Assembly (NCBI GenBank): GCA_037176705.1
Contig: CM073890.1
Location: 98,632,591-98,696,590, forward strand
Direction of reading: 5' to 3'
From: Molossus alvarezi
Taxonomy: Eukaryota > Chordata > Mammalia > Chiroptera > Molossidae
Length of the DNA: 64,000 nucleotides
Shown: piece by piece, positions 11,215-23,599 of the stretch
Position numbering within the stretch: position 1 is the stretch's first letter
Layout: each line of letters begins with the position of its first letter
The notes under the pieces: model-generated
Database searches by the model: none
Told to the model about the DNA's origin: nothing
The model's input: the letters and a program-made list of their open reading frames with translations, nothing else
Translations under genes and position numbers: made by a program

Positions 11215-12262
11215 TGGCTGGGGGACAGGGGCAGCTTGTGAGGATGCTCTCCTCCCTGCTGTCAGAACCAGAGGGGCTGGGGGGCAGGGGCAGCTTGTGA
11301 GGATGCTCTCCTCCCTGCTGTCAGAACCAGAGGGGCTGAGGGGGCAGGGGCAGCTTGTGAGGATGCTCTCCTCCCAGCTGTCAGAACCAGAGGGGCTGGG
11401 GGACAGGGGCAGCTTGTGCGGATGCTCTCCTCCCAGCTGTCAGAACCAGAGGGGCTGGGAGACAGGGCCAGCTTGTGCGGATGCTCTCCTCGCTGCTGTC
11501 AGAACCAGAGGGGCTGGGGGGCCAGGGGCAGCTTGTGAGGATGCTCTCCTCCCTGCTGTCAGAACCAGAGGGGCTGGGGGTGCAGGGGCAGCTTGTGAGG
11601 ATGCTCTCCTCCCTACTGTCAGAACCAGAGGGGCTGAGGGCCAGGGGCAGCTTGTGAGGATGCTCTCCTCCCTACTGTCAGAACACGAGGGGCTGGGTGG
11701 GGGAGCAGGGGCAGCTTGTGAGGATGCTCTCCTCCCTGCTGTCAGAACCAGAGGGGCTGGGGGGGCAGGGGCAGCTTGTGAGGATGCTCTCCTCCCTGCT
11801 GTCAGAACCAGAGGGGCTGGGGGTGCAGGGGCAGCTTGTGAGGATGCTCTCCTCCCTGCTGTCAGAACCAGAGGGGCTGGGTGGAGGAGCAGGGGCAGCT
11901 TGTGAGGATGCTCTCCTCCCTGCTGTCAGAACCAGAGGGGCTGGGGGGGCAGGGGCAGCTTGTGAGGATGCTCTCCTCCCTGCTGTCAGAACCAGAGGGG
12001 CTGGGGGTGCAGGGGCAGCTTGTGAGGATGCTCTCCTCCCTGCTGTCAGAACCAGAGGGGCTGGGTGGGGGAGCAGGGGCAGCTTGTGAGGATGCTCTCC
12101 TCCCTGCTGTCAGAACCAGAGGGGCTGGGGGTGCAGGGGCAGCTTGTGAGGATGCTCTCCTCCCTGCTGTCAGAACCAGAGGGGCTGGGGGACAGGGGCA
12201 GCTTGTGAGGATGCTCTCCTCCCTGCTGTCAGAATCAGAGGGGCTGGGGGGGCAGGGGCGGC
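11215..12262. repeat. GC-rich minisatellite, 17 copies of a ~60-bp unit
   Basis: Seventeen near-identical units plus a partial last one, each containing 'cagcttgtgaggatgctc' and then 'ctgtcagaaccagagg'. Unit lengths are mostly 59-61 bp, with 64-bp variants carrying a longer G-rich linker ('gggtgggggag'). From 11712 a three-unit pattern of linkers recurs with a 184-bp period (unit starts 11712, 11896, 12080). Long frames of up to 233 codons are open because 60 is divisible by 3; they switch frame wherever the unit length changes, so they are not genes. The array is an expected site of copy-number variation. Confidence 0.97.
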
Positions 12263-12355
12263 TGTGGTCAGCGGACTGCGAGATTCCGGAGGGCGATGGT
12301 GTCTTATGCTTCCGTGTCCCCAGTGCCACGGATGACACCTACATGCATATGGAAC

Positions 12356-12356
<1 letters not shown>

Positions 12357-12420
<64 letters not shown>
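12357..12420. repeat. (TG)n(AG)n compound microsatellite
   Basis: About 12 TG units pass directly into about 20 AG units. It sits about 100 bp beyond the minisatellite. Confidence 0.95.
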
Positions 12421-12422
<2 letters not shown>

Positions 12423-13698
12423 TTCGTGTCCAGGCTTCCCGGCTTTAGACTGCCAAATGTGTAAATTCTATACTGTATAACATATACATAGCTTTCTTTA
12501 CATTAAACTCTGAATTCCAGTGGACTGCTCCTATGCTCTGACCCACTGACCCATAAGTCCGCACAAACCTACACACTCTATGGATCTGTCGCTTGTGCCC
12601 AGAGCTCATGAAACGACTTAATGGACAGAGCAGGACCCAAAACACGCTGTTTTCCCCACATTCACATGCCTTTACACCTACTGTTCTTTTCCCTCTTTGT
12701 CCTCCTGCAGAACTGGGTTCTCTTCTGTCAAGACACAGACCAAATGTCACTTCTCTGGAAGGCGCTCTGACTCCCACCCCGGGCGGATCACAGGGTTGGT
12801 GGCTCCTTACTTGAGACGCCATCACACCATCCGCTGCCCTCTGTCACTGCAGAGACACGAGGCCTGGGCTGTGCGTGGCCGGTCTCAGGAGAGATTATTA
12901 ACACAGGACGACGTAACAGAAAAGAACAAAACTATTCTGGTTGACATTACTTGAATAAGCTATTTCAATGAGGCGCTGTGTTCACACAGGAAATTTCTGT
13001 GTCCAGGGATCCCTCCACTTAAGAGATGAAATTACTACATTAAGTCCAGCAAGAAGACTGTTCCAGTGCTATAGAATCACCTTTTACTGTCTTGCAACTT
13101 TCATGTATAAGCCAAACATGAAGTAACTGTTCTAGGGAAGACCAATTGGCAATTTTATTGCCTAAAATTCTGCATAAAATGCATATTATTATCTTCAAAC
13201 AATTATGTGGATGAACTAGTATTTTACCTTGAATATTGTTAATATTATTAAAACTACTAGTTTATTTTTAATTACCAAGTACAACTGCACCTAGACTAGA
13301 TTCAGTCATTTTAGACTGAGTTTTTGTTTTAGGTTTCATGTATAAAGTTATGACATAACTAAAATCAATTTTTTTAAAAAGTAATTTTATTTTGTGGTAG
13401 ACGTTGGATTATTTTTATTAATCATAATGTATAATTTATGCTTTGGTTCTGATCAGATTTTAGCATGCATAAATATTTGAGAACTCTGACTCATACTGTG
13501 AAATCAATAGTTATAAGCATAAAATAGTATCATTTGATCTCCCATTTTAAGTGGTTAAAACACTAAATTAGCTTTAAAAATACAGGCATTAAAAAGAAAC
13601 ATGACTCATGATATTGCTGATATTCTTCTTTGGAAATTTTTGTGATTTTTCTGAACATAAAAACATCCGTATATTAAAACCAGATAGAAACAAAACAG
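12421..13698. other. No gene seen
   Basis: Positions 12440-12960 are of moderate GC with overlapping unrecognised frames on both strands. From 12960 on the sequence is AT-rich and looks unique. No repeat family recognised. Confidence 0.3.
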
Positions 13699-13713
13699 TC
13701 TATCTGTATATTT

Positions 13714-13963
13714 ATTTTTTGTTGTTGTTGTTGGTAATCTTCACCCGAGGATATGTTTCCATTGATTTTTAGATAGAATAGAAAGAGTAGGGAGAGAGAG
13801 AAACATCGATGTAAGAGACATTCAATTGGTTGCCTCCCACAGGACCCTGATGAAGGCTGAGGATCGAACCTGCAACCCAGCTATGTGCCCTTGACCAGAA
13901 ATCGAACCCACAACCCCTCAATCCACAGGCCAACGCTCAACCTCTGAGCCAAACTGGCCAGGG
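13714..13963 (-). repeat. Ves SINE, type A, antisense, older copy
   Basis: Antisense tail with GTT repeats, then 'cttcacccgaggatatg', a GA-rich body and the tRNA-like head ending 'aaactggccaggg'. The TSD reads ctatctgtatattt (13700-13713) against ctatctatatattt (13964-13977). It differs more from the other type-A copies, which suggests greater age. Confidence 0.93.
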
Positions 13964-13977
13964 CTATCTATATATTT

Positions 13978-15420
13978 CTTAGCCGTGGATCACACCTTCC
14001 TCTCTGACTGATCTCTTAATGTGATCAATCAAAATAGATCTAATGAAAAACATATGAAATCACCTGGAAATTAAAAAGTGCTGTGTGTGTTTAATAATAA
14101 CTTATTATTCAACTGCACTAAACTAACTCACCTAAAGATTAATAATCTGCCATCAGCTTTTTATTTTCATGGTTCCAAGCTGACCACTAGTTTTCATTGC
14201 CTTTGTTAGAATCTCTACACAGTCAGCTCTAGGAAGAAAAGCAAACATACCTAAAATATTTTCTCCCTGAGTATTTGAAGCAAATCCTTATGGCTACTTC
14301 CAAAGAGGTAATCAAATCTCCTTTAAAAATGATTTTAGCAAGTAATGTGTGCTCTACTTCATTTTCACTTTGGTCTGGTGTTTGCTTTTATTTTGCTTTT
14401 CACCTGATACATTGTATGTTGGAAATATGTTTCCCACTGTTCTCACTTTTTAGAAACTATATATATTGACTTGGGTCTCTGGTTTTGCTTCTTGAATGTT
14501 CTCATGCGGCACAGAACTGTAGCTTCACCTTTTCTAATGACATAAAGGAATAGGAAGTGTCCAAGAAGCAAGCATGATCTCCCTCACTGTACATGCTTAA
14601 CACCAACAGGCAGGCCCACAAATGCCCTCTCTGTGTGAAGGCAGGCCGGGGTGCCGGCTGGCCCGGAGGGATGACACCCCACCAACACTCAGGAACAAAG
14701 GAGGGTGACCGGCTCTCTTGTGGCCTATAAAATTGGAGTTACTTAGTATTGTCTAGGAATAACGTGCATTTTCATTTTTCAATTTATTTAGGCATGTCTG
14801 TGCCTGCCATGGACTGGATATTTAGGTCTTGCAGATATTAAAAAATTACACAAACACCTGGAAGTCCTGCTGATAAACTATTTTCTCTCTGACAGAGGAG
14901 AGAGAGAGAAGACTGGGTCTGTATTTGGCATATTGAAAGCTGCTCTCTTGTGCCTTCCAAATGCAACAGGACAGTGGCCATTTCCAGGCTCTTACACACG
15001 AGAGTGTGAGAACCGTGGTTGTGAGAAAGGGTTCCCCCGCTTGCCTTGGGGGGCTTCCCACGATTACATTGTTCTCATTCTGAAGACGTATCTCTTTTTC
15101 GCTCTCCTGATGCTTCGTCAGCATGGTTTTCTTTCTAGACTTAGTCTTATTCATTCCAGTGTACTTCTTCTCACCATGTTCAACAAGTCTCTTTGCTACT
15201 TGATCTTGCTAAGACCACTAGGTGGTTACTCTGTCCCTCTCCTTGTCCTTAGCCAGGCAATGCAAACTGTATACCCTCCATTTCCCTTCATAGGGTTAAG
15301 TCTTCTACTTTGTACATTATTTGAATTTCTCTTCTCTGAATCCTTCTCCTCCAAGGCTGTTTACAAATCTGAAGCGATTCGATGTCCAACATGACTCTGG
15401 ACTTTAGTATTGATTCGTCC
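13978..15420. other. No gene supported; one unexplained 153-codon frame
   Basis: AT-rich at the left, mixed at the right. A plus-strand frame runs 14933-15394 (153 codons) with a hydrophobic, leucine-rich predicted product. It shows no family motif, and its composition is what pyrimidine-rich non-coding DNA gives. I do not call it a gene. Confidence 0.35.
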
Positions 15421-15424
15421 ATTT

Positions 15425-15580
15425 AAATCCTCAGAACAGCTCTCCAAGGATGAGCTGTGTGTTCTAGCAAGTGTGCTGATGAGCATGGCGAGTTTCAGTA
15501 ATGCGTCTAAGGTCACTCACCTGGTAAGTAGTAAATTGAGGAGTGGAATTCAGGCCTCTGGGTCCAGAGATATGTCCTAC
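15425..15580 (-). repeat. MIR SINE, antisense
   Basis: Antisense MIR landmarks: 'tccaaggatgagctgtgtg', 'aaggtcactcacctggtaag', 'tagtaaattgaggagtgg' and 'aattcaggcctctgggtcc'. Diverged, with no duplication visible. Confidence 0.6.
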
Positions 15581-16460
15581 CCATGATACAACACTGCCTT
15601 TCAGTAACTGCGGGCCTTTCACATTAAATCTGAAGTATTGTTTCTTTTAGTAGCAATACAAGCAGACTTCAGAAAAAACAAAAGTCAAATCAGAGTGAGG
15701 AGAAAGTGTATTTAAAGGACTTTTTCTTATGCTGTGACATACAATTCAATATACGTTGCATCTTCTCTTACTATTTAATCCCAACGCGAAACACAAATCA
15801 ATCTGTCACTCTCTGTCATTTCATGGGCTCTTGGAGATATTTTTACTCCTTTTACAATACAACTATTCCCAGAGAGAGTTGTATATTAACTATTATCAGT
15901 TAACATTGTATGTATATCTTATCACCATAGAAAATGAGTGAGTTAGGGGACAACATAAACTGGGCACTTACATATTCTCTGCTTGTCTGAAAGTGGATAT
16001 CTCCACTTTCTGATTTTTTAATTAACAATTATCAATAGGTAAAAAGTATTTATTTTTAAATGGATAACTCTGAATTGTAGAGGATGCTCTGGGTTATACA
16101 GTATCTGCAATCATTTAAGTTGAATACAGGCTGAAAAATGATATATTCACTCATTCATTCACCAAATCTTTATGAGGTACCTGTGATCTTTTCGGCATTG
16201 AGATAAGTGTGGTATATCTGAGAGGGGTGGGGTAGGTGTCAAATAAGCGATGTCCTGCCCAGGAGCAGAGTAGTGGAGATGAAACAGGAATTGGAAACAT
16301 ATAACACTGATGAAACCACTACAGGTAGAACACATTCCCAAAGAGAAATGAAAAATTAAACTTTTCTTAAGTTAAACCTGAGTAAATACATGTACTTACA
16401 AAAATTAGAGCCGTAAAAAGAGCAATGTACAGCCATAATAAATTGTGTACTGAAAAAGTT
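15581..16460. other. No gene seen
   Basis: AT-rich apparently unique sequence. Nothing recognised. Confidence 0.3.
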
Positions 16461-16475
16461 AATAATAAAAATGCC

Positions 16476-16723
16476 TTTTTTTCCATCCTCACCCAAGGAT
16501 ATTTTTTCATTGATTTCCAGAACAAGGGGGTGGGTGAGGAGGGGGAGATGGAGAGAGAGAAACATCAATGTGAGAGGGACACATCAACTGGTTGCCTCCT
16601 GCACAACCCTGACCAGGGCTGGGGATCAAACCACAACTGAGGTACGTGCCCTTGACCAAAATCAAACCCACATGCATTGGTCTGCAGGCCAACACTCTAC
16701 CACTGAGCCAAACTGGCCAGGGC
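16476..16723 (-). repeat. Ves SINE, type A, antisense
   Basis: Begins after a T tract with 'ccatcctcacccaaggata', continues through a GA-rich body and ends with the head 'gccaaactggccagggc'. Probable TSD: 'aataataaaaatgcc' at the left and 'aacaataaaaattct' at the right. Moderately diverged. Confidence 0.92.
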
Positions 16724-16739
16724 AACAATAAAAATTCTT

Positions 16740-18505
16740 AAAGAACATAACTAATGAATAAAATGATTAGCCTAATACCTTACTTATAGTAAATATCAAT
16801 AAATATTTGTAGAAGGAGCAATAACATACAGAATACAACTCCACCTGTGCAAAAGTGTGTCACCTTTTTCATTTTTATATTGGATCTGAACCTACCATCC
16901 AGGCTTCTACCTGCCACTCGGCATCAGGAGAAAATTACCTAATAATAATAATGCAAATAGTTATCTTCCTCTCTTCTGTTATAAACAATCTCTTTCAGGT
17001 AAACCCAGTCTCTAAATTATAAGCTTTCAGTAATTTCCCCAACCTATTCTTTAAACATCAAAAAGAACCAAAAACAAAGAAATTGTCTGTCCAGATGGAG
17101 GAAGAGCACATGGTCACTCACTGCCCCTCTGCCTTCACTGTTGTCTAACTGTGCAGCTGCTCCGGTCAGGACCCTGGACAGCTGGCTACCTTCCCACCTG
17201 AAGTCCTAGCTGGGAGGACCCCTGGCCTCCTCTCTCCTGAATCTAACAACAGATGTCCTCACAACTGTCTAATGGTGGCTCTCCACGAATTCGGCTGATG
17301 GCTCTATCCAAGTAGCACATTCAATGGCATCTGGGTGTCTAAGTGGGTACCTTCTGTAATCTTCAGAGGAGGTGACCCTAAACAACACTCCCTTCCACCA
17401 TCCTATTTCTTTTATCTGAGTCTCATTCACATCGGTGAAAGAGTCGGGTCTGAAAATCTAACACAAATACTGGAAACAAAACCAACAGATTGGCCCGCTG
17501 TCTTCTCTGAAAGACTGACAGCCACTCAGTTGTCCCTTGCTGCCTTCTCAATTCATGAGTCCTGATCCACTTTGCTAATGTCTCCTAATAGCTTGAACAT
17601 TTGGGAATCAGTTTATTTTATTTTAACTTTTGGTCTTTATTATGTTTGCTTCATATTTTATAGACTTTATGTAGGGCAGATTCAAATTTCTTCACCAAAA
17701 TTTTTTTTAATAAAGGGAAAAACATTTTGTCTTTTCTTCATGAAGTACAGAATGACTGGCTGTACAAAAATATTAGCTTTATTTTTTCCCTAATCAGATT
17801 TATGTTTTAGTGTATACATTAAAAAGAAGAAGAGAAGAAAAACATGCTGAGAAAGAGCTATCTTTATCATCACTGTGGACTTGCCCTTTACCTCATCCCC
17901 AATTTCAAAAAAAGATAATATAAAGCTTCATGCTGGCATGTTAACCACAGTCAGGAAGAGAATGAGCTCAACTGTGTATGTAAAAACTTAGTTGTTATTC
18001 TTTGATTCATCTGATAGCATCACACTGGGTCAGTTTCTTGTTTATGCTATCTTTATTGTTTCTGGTCTTAAAACAATAAACAACTCTAAGTGGTTTCAAT
18101 TACAGCAGCAAAACTGAGCAAATGAACTTTGGCTTTGTTTCATGTTGAATAGGGGGTTTTTATGATTTTATAAACGGTGATGTTTAGGAACCTTGCCAAC
18201 GCTGTTCTATAAACAGTGAAGAGGCACATTTGCCAGCCCTAGGCCTTTAATCACCCAAATATTCTTCCCCTGATATAAATAAAATACTTTTAACTTTGTT
18301 CCACAGAGATGAATAGAAGTGATTAAATTATCTGTGGCTTCAATGATTTGCATAAACAAGGTATTGGAATGATTTTGTGGGTCATGTATCCATAAGCTGA
18401 TATGTGAAGTTTTTTAGTCTTCTTTAACTGCAGAAAACTATTAGTTAGCTGTCACTCATTTTTAAGTAGTATAAGACACAGTGGCTATCAGAAAGGGTAA
18501 AAGTA
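16740..18505. other. No gene seen; repeat-free stretch
   Basis: Positions 17090-17560 have moderate GC, with a 76-codon unrecognised frame. Positions 17980-18450 contain no repeat I recognise and carry several TAAT-, TTTGCAT- and ATAAAC-like motifs, so they are listed separately as a possible conserved non-coding element. Confidence 0.3.
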
Positions 18506-18509
18506 AAAG

Positions 18510-18725
18510 GTAAAATTGTGGTGGCAAAGAACCACCTCCTGCTTCCCAAACTCAGTGGCATCGCAGAACAAAAGTTGATGTCTAACAGTATAAGGTCAGT
18601 TGGGGAGCAGCCCTACCTCAAGTCTCCACGATCACCTGGCAGAGGGAATTCTGGAAGTTCCTGCACCAACTATTAAATGCTCCAGAACTAGTAACACGGG
18701 CCCCCAATAAACAAGGGGTCCGGGA
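18510..18725 (-). repeat. LTR-like ancient repeat, antisense (tentative)
   Basis: 'ctcagtggcatcgcagaac' and following text resembles the antisense end of an old MaLR-like repeat ('ctcagtggcttaacacaa'), similar to 2100-2440. No boundaries can be set. Confidence 0.3.
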
Positions 18726-18844
18726 AATCCAGCCTTCCATTTGCCTTAAAGCGGTGACATAGTAAAGCATTGATCCATTTATACAGAACCCGTTGTTTCG
18801 ATCTTACAGAATATTCATGGGGGGGGGTGTCATCTGTTAGTGAA

Positions 18845-19260
18845 CATATTAGTCAGCTAGGGCTGCCATAACAAAAGTCCATAGACTGAGTGGCTTCACC
18901 AACAGAACTTCACTTCTCACAGTTCCGAAGGCTGGAAGTCCAACATCCAGATGGAAGTAGGAGTAGATCTCTTGAAGCCACTTGGATTTCAGCTGCCCAC
19001 CTTCTCACTGTGTCTCCATATGGCCTCACCTCTGTGCACCTGCACCCCTAGCATCTCTTTCCTTTCTTACTCACACACCACTCATACTGGATTAGCACCC
19101 CCCCCCCCATTGGCCTTATTTCATCTTAATTGCCTCTTTGAAGGCCCAGTCTCTGAATATCGTCAGGTCCTATCTCCAAATGCAGTTACATTCTGAGGTA
19201 CTGGGGGTTGGGACTTCAACATATGAGTTTGAGGGGGGACATGATGCAGTCGATAACAGT
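18845..19260 (-). mobile_element. MLT1-type ERVL-MaLR LTR, antisense
   Basis: In antisense it reads 'tagggctgccataacaaaag', 'tgagtggcttcaccaacag', 'ccaaatgcagttacattctg', 'actgggggttgggacttc' and 'catatgagtttgagggggg'. This is the reverse complement of an MLT1 LTR. A poly-C run lies at 19098-19110. It is a solitary LTR; no internal retroviral sequence is seen beside it. Confidence 0.8.
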
Positions 19261-21700
19261 AAACATCACAGTGTGTTTTAGCAATCCCGATTTACAAACT
19301 GAAAATAATTAGCAAACAAAAGTGAGATGAAACAATATTGTGAAACCTAAGTGGCATTTCAAGAGCCTCAAGTATGAGAAAATTTTCTAACTACAAAAAA
19401 ATCTGCTTGATTCAAGTTTATATGGGGTTTTAATAGAAAACTTTGAATAGAAAATGTAGAACATCACTTATAAATGAGCTGGTTCGAGTTTGTAGAATAC
19501 GGGAAGTCTTAATTATCATAACATTTAAAAGAGAGAAAAACTCCAACTAAAAACTATTTGATGTTAAGAATTAGAATTTACTCCTCATAAAACTGAAGAA
19601 ATTATGTCAATAAAACGATTTGCCTTTAGAGATCTGTGGCTTTCTCTCCACCTAACCCCTCATTAAACATCTTGACTCAGCAGGATTAGGCAAAAGTATA
19701 TTTACATTTACATGCAAAGCTTTTTCAAAAGGTAGTTCTGTGGAATAAACCTATATTGCACTTTTAACTCTAAGCACATAATTATTTATTATTTTTTGTG
19801 TGTCTTTGTTCTCATCAGTTAACCTCACGAAGCTTCTATTTCATTACACATGCAAACGAAGGTAATAAGACTGACTTTTCCTCTTTAACGGAAGATAATC
19901 GTTGAAAGTGGGTTGTAATAGGCAATCATATAAAATGTAATGAAAGCCAACATCAGGAGATAAAGATCCCTAAGATATAAAAATTGAATTTTATGAGGGG
20001 TTGGCGGGCATGGTGAACCATCAACAGAGAAAGGTTGTTAATTTTTGTAAGATTCATTTATACACTTCTCTACTGTAGATATATAAACAAATTTAATAAT
20101 TCAGATTTATTTCAGTGGCTCCTTTATTAAATCATAGAAGCATATTTCAACTAGTACAAATCACAGAGGTCACCTAATACAAGGGATAGTGCTGATCACG
20201 CTAAAATTAATCAATTTAAAATACATTGAACACGTGCCAAGACTGCATAACTTTATTTGTAAACTGCACAGATGTTTCTGCAAAGAAAGCAATATTGCAA
20301 TGAGTCCAGAAGTAATGTTAAATGCTACTTAAGAAATAGAAAACCGGGACGAGATAGTACAAGGCAAGATTCAAAAATACTTTGCAAATTGTACAAATTG
20401 TGTAAATACAGGTTGTGTGCAATGGTTTAAATCATTACCTTTTTAAGATAATTATATCATTGGTATTAACAAATAATATATAAAACATAGTGTTCCAAGG
20501 TTTTACACTTCTAAATGCATTCTTAGTAATTTCCTCAAAGAATCCTTTCTGTAAAAATATTGGGTGACAACTCAAATACATTCATTTCCAACCTACTTCA
20601 TCTCCTTACAAGCAGCATTTATTCCTTGTACCTGATCATCACTCTGAATTTTTCAATTCCTGAAGCCCAGAACTGAGGATGTCCCCTGTCCTGCCATCAG
20701 GTCCATCCGAATAATCCTATTGTCTTTTGTCTTCACAGGCTCTATTTCCTCCATACCCTGGGTCCCCATTCAAACGTGTCTCTGCATTGCCTTATCTCCT
20801 AGGCTGCCCTGAAGTGCACAGAGAGGCCCCTTAACCAGTTTCTCACCAGCGTTTGAAAGCCCATATACCACATACCCACTTTATTCAATCCTTAATATTT
20901 AGCATAGGTCACAACTTATTTTTCCCACTCGAACTCGTAGGCTGACAAAGCAGTGCCAAACAATAACTTTAAATGATCTCGTATTCTTGCATTCCAAATA
21001 CTTCCAAATAATGAACATTTTTTTAATTTACCTTTTATCAAAATGAAAAAATTAGTTTAATCATAAGAATGCCTTTTCTTGAGAAAAATAGAAAAAAAAA
21101 ATACAAATGAAAGTAAAAATGACTTGAAATTCCAGTCTCCAGAGGCCATTATTAACATTTTAATTGATGCCTTTCCGCTGTCTCAGTCTCCACCTTTTAG
21201 AAAATATTTTGGAGAAAATCAAATCCATCAGTCTTTTCCTGCAAGTTCTGAATTTGTTTCATGTTGATAAAAAACCACCTACCTCAAGATTTATCAAATA
21301 TTCACCACTTTTATTTATTTATTATAATTTTGTTTTTATACTTAAATCTCGGGGTCATTTGCAATTTTTGATATGTAGAGTAAGGCAAACATTGGACTTG
21401 ATTATCTTTATAAGGTTATCCTGGTTTTTAACAATTGAAAATGCTAACAATTTTACAAGGTTGATCCAATATTATAAATTGAAAAATCCTCCCCTCCTCT
21501 GCTGATCTTTAATATCTTCCACATCATGTTAACTTATTATATTTACTCAAATCTATTTTTGGACTATGTATTTTGAGGCACCTATTAGTCAGTCTAATCA
21601 TGTTGCAAATCCATGGTGCTTTAATTACTGCAACCCTGTTCTATGTTTTAATATTTGATCAAGCACATTTTCCTCATTCTTCTTCTTTGCAAAACACTTA
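19261..21700. other. No gene seen
   Basis: AT-rich, mainly unique-looking sequence. Positions 20640-20880 are pyrimidine-rich and could be a diverged L2 piece. The 113-codon frame at 21164-21505 has no recognisable features. Confidence 0.3.
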
Positions 21701-21714
21701 AAAATTGTAATTTA

Positions 21715-21964
21715 GCCCTGGCCGGTTTGGCTCAGTGGTTAGAGCGTCAGCCTGCGGTCCACAGAGACCCGGGTTCGGTTCCCGCTAAGGGCATGTACCT
21801 TGGCTGCAGTTTGTCCCCGGCCCTGGTTGGGTCGTGTGGGTGGCGGCCACTCGATGTGTCCCTTTCACATCGATGTTTCTCTCTCTTTCTCTCTCTCCTT
21901 CCTGCTCTGAGTAAAAAATGGAAAAATGTCCTCGGGTGAGGATAAAAAATATTTTAAAAAAATT
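21715..21964 (+). repeat. Ves SINE, type A, young copy
   Basis: Complete copy from 'gccctggccggtttggctca' to 'tcctcgggtgaggata' and an A-rich tail. Intact A-box-like and B-box-like ('gggttcggttccc') promoter elements. The TSD 'aaattgtaattta' at 21702-21714 recurs at 21967-21979. It is one of the least diverged copies in the window. Confidence 0.96.
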
Positions 21965-21979
21965 ACAAATTGTAATTTA

Positions 21980-22450
21980 TTTTTAATTGATTAAAATTAG
22001 CTTCAACTTTTTTAACTCCCTTTTGGATTTGCAGCAATAGTCATTCAGTCTTCTTTCAAACCCTCTACCACTTAACAACCTGATTGTTCAACCTGAAATT
22101 CTTTACCTCTCATACGTCCTCTCCAAGTGTCCTATATTAATTTCCCATATCATGTTATATCTCTCTCATGGCATGTATATCTTGACTTGTATTGCAGTTA
22201 TTTGTGTATTTTTTATTTCACTACTAGATTATAAACTTCATGAGATCAAGTATTCCTCTTTATATCATGCACATCTTCTAGGTCATAATTTATAATCAAT
22301 ATGTTAATAACAGGTAAGAAAAGAAAATAAATTTATTTTCATCAACTGTGTTCTATAAGTTTTTAAAGCATTTAGTAAAATTGGTCTTATAAGGATGCTT
22401 ATAATTACATTGGACCTACCCAGATAATCCAGTAAAATCTCCCCCATGTG
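21980..22450. other. No gene seen; possible L2 3' end
   Basis: AT-rich sequence. 'ctagattataaacttcatgag' near 22226 resembles the 3' end of L2, but the match is too short to delimit. Confidence 0.3.
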
Positions 22451-22454
22451 AGAT

Positions 22455-22940
22455 TCTTTTTTTTAATTTACTTATTTTTATTGTTTTATTTTTTCCTTTT
22501 CATCCATCCCTCCATCCCTCTGTCCTTTAGCCACCATCAACTTGTTCTCACTATCTATGGGTCTGTTTCTCTTTTGTTTGTTCATTTGTTTTTTGTTGCT
22601 TTTTTTTTTAATTCCACATATAAGTAAAATCATATGGTATTTGTCTTTCTCTGTCTAACTTATTTCACTTAGTATAATACCCTCTAGGTCCTTACATACT
22701 GTTGCAAATAGCAGGTTTCATTTTTTTCTTTTTATTGCTGAGTAATAGTGCATTATATATGTCTTCTTTATCCATTCGTCTAAGATGGACACCTAGGTTG
22801 CATCCATATCTTGTCCACTGTAAATAATGCTACAAGGAACATAAGATTTACAATCCTACCAACTGTGTACGAGGGTTTTCTCTTCTTCATATCCTCACCA
22901 GCACTTAATTATTGATCTTTTTTTCCCTAATGAAGATATT
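22455..22940 (-). repeat. Old L1 3' end (ORF2 end and UTR), antisense
   Basis: Antisense L1 landmarks: 'cttatttcacttagtataat', 'agcaggtttcatttttt', 'tattgctgagtaatagtgc', 'tctaagatggacacctaggt' and 'aaataatgctacaaggaac'. These correspond to the last part of ORF2. The same region occurs in the two younger L1 copies here at 31.5 and 37.8 kb. Strongly diverged and non-coding. Confidence 0.8.
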
Positions 22941-23237
22941 GAGAAAACAGAAAGCTTTATCACCATTGTTAGAGGCACATTTCTAGAACATCATGTTCTC
23001 TAGATGATGGAAGACCTCTAGACACAGTGGACAGGGAATGGTATTCCTGGGCAAGCTACATCTGCCACCTCCCACTAATTCCGCTCTCTTCTTTGACCGA
23101 TAATCCAGCCAGGATGAGCAACACTGAACATGATGAACTAAATAGATAGTGCTAAGAAAAGAAATAGAAGGCAGGAACAAGCCCAACATGAAAACATTTG
23201 AGGACATAGCCAATCACTGGTAAGGGAAGTCTATCAC

Positions 23238-23589
23238 TGCTATGGTCTAAATACTTCTGTCCCCCAAAAATTCATCTTGGGGGTTGAAACCCTCACTCCC
23301 AAGCTGATGGTGTTAGGAGGTGACAACATTTAGAGATGAGGTCATGAGGGCTCCCAGTTAGGGTCCTTCTAAAAGAGGCTGGAGAAAACCCCCTGCCCCT
23401 CCCACCAGGTGAGGACTCTGAAAAGATGGCCGTCTGTGCACCAGAAGACAGGCTCTCACCACACACCGACTCTGTGGGTGCCCTGGCCTCGGACTTCTGA
23501 GCCTCCAGAACTGTGATAAATAAATGTTTGCTACTTATAAGCCACCAATCTATAGTATTCTGTTATAGCAACACGAACAGACTAAGACA
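23238..23589 (+). mobile_element. MST/MLT1-type ERVL-MaLR solo LTR
   Basis: A complete solitary LTR beginning 'tgctatggtctaaat' and ending 'aacagactaagaca', with TG...CA termini and the 5-bp TSD atcac at 23233-23237 and 23590-23594. Internal landmarks are 'ttaggaggtgacaac', 'gaggtcatgagggctccc', 'cttctgagcctccagaactg' and the polyadenylation-like 'aataaatgtt'. No internal retroviral region is present, so this is a recombined solo LTR. Confidence 0.85.
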
Positions 23590-23599
23590 ATCACCAAAC

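Noticed and set aside
11215..12262. CRISPR-like array
   Set aside because: The units are contiguous tandem repeats with no unique spacers, in a vertebrate genome.
11215..12262. CTCF-like sites within the minisatellite units (ccagaggggctgg)
   Set aside because: Only a loose resemblance to the CTCF core and spacing is wrong; not supportable without a motif score or binding data.
11204..12381. Open frames of 233, 130, 166 (plus) and 158 (minus) codons with repeated peptide units
   Set aside because: They arise because the minisatellite unit is about 60 bp, a multiple of three. The frame changes wherever the unit length changes, both strands are open, and no gene context is present.
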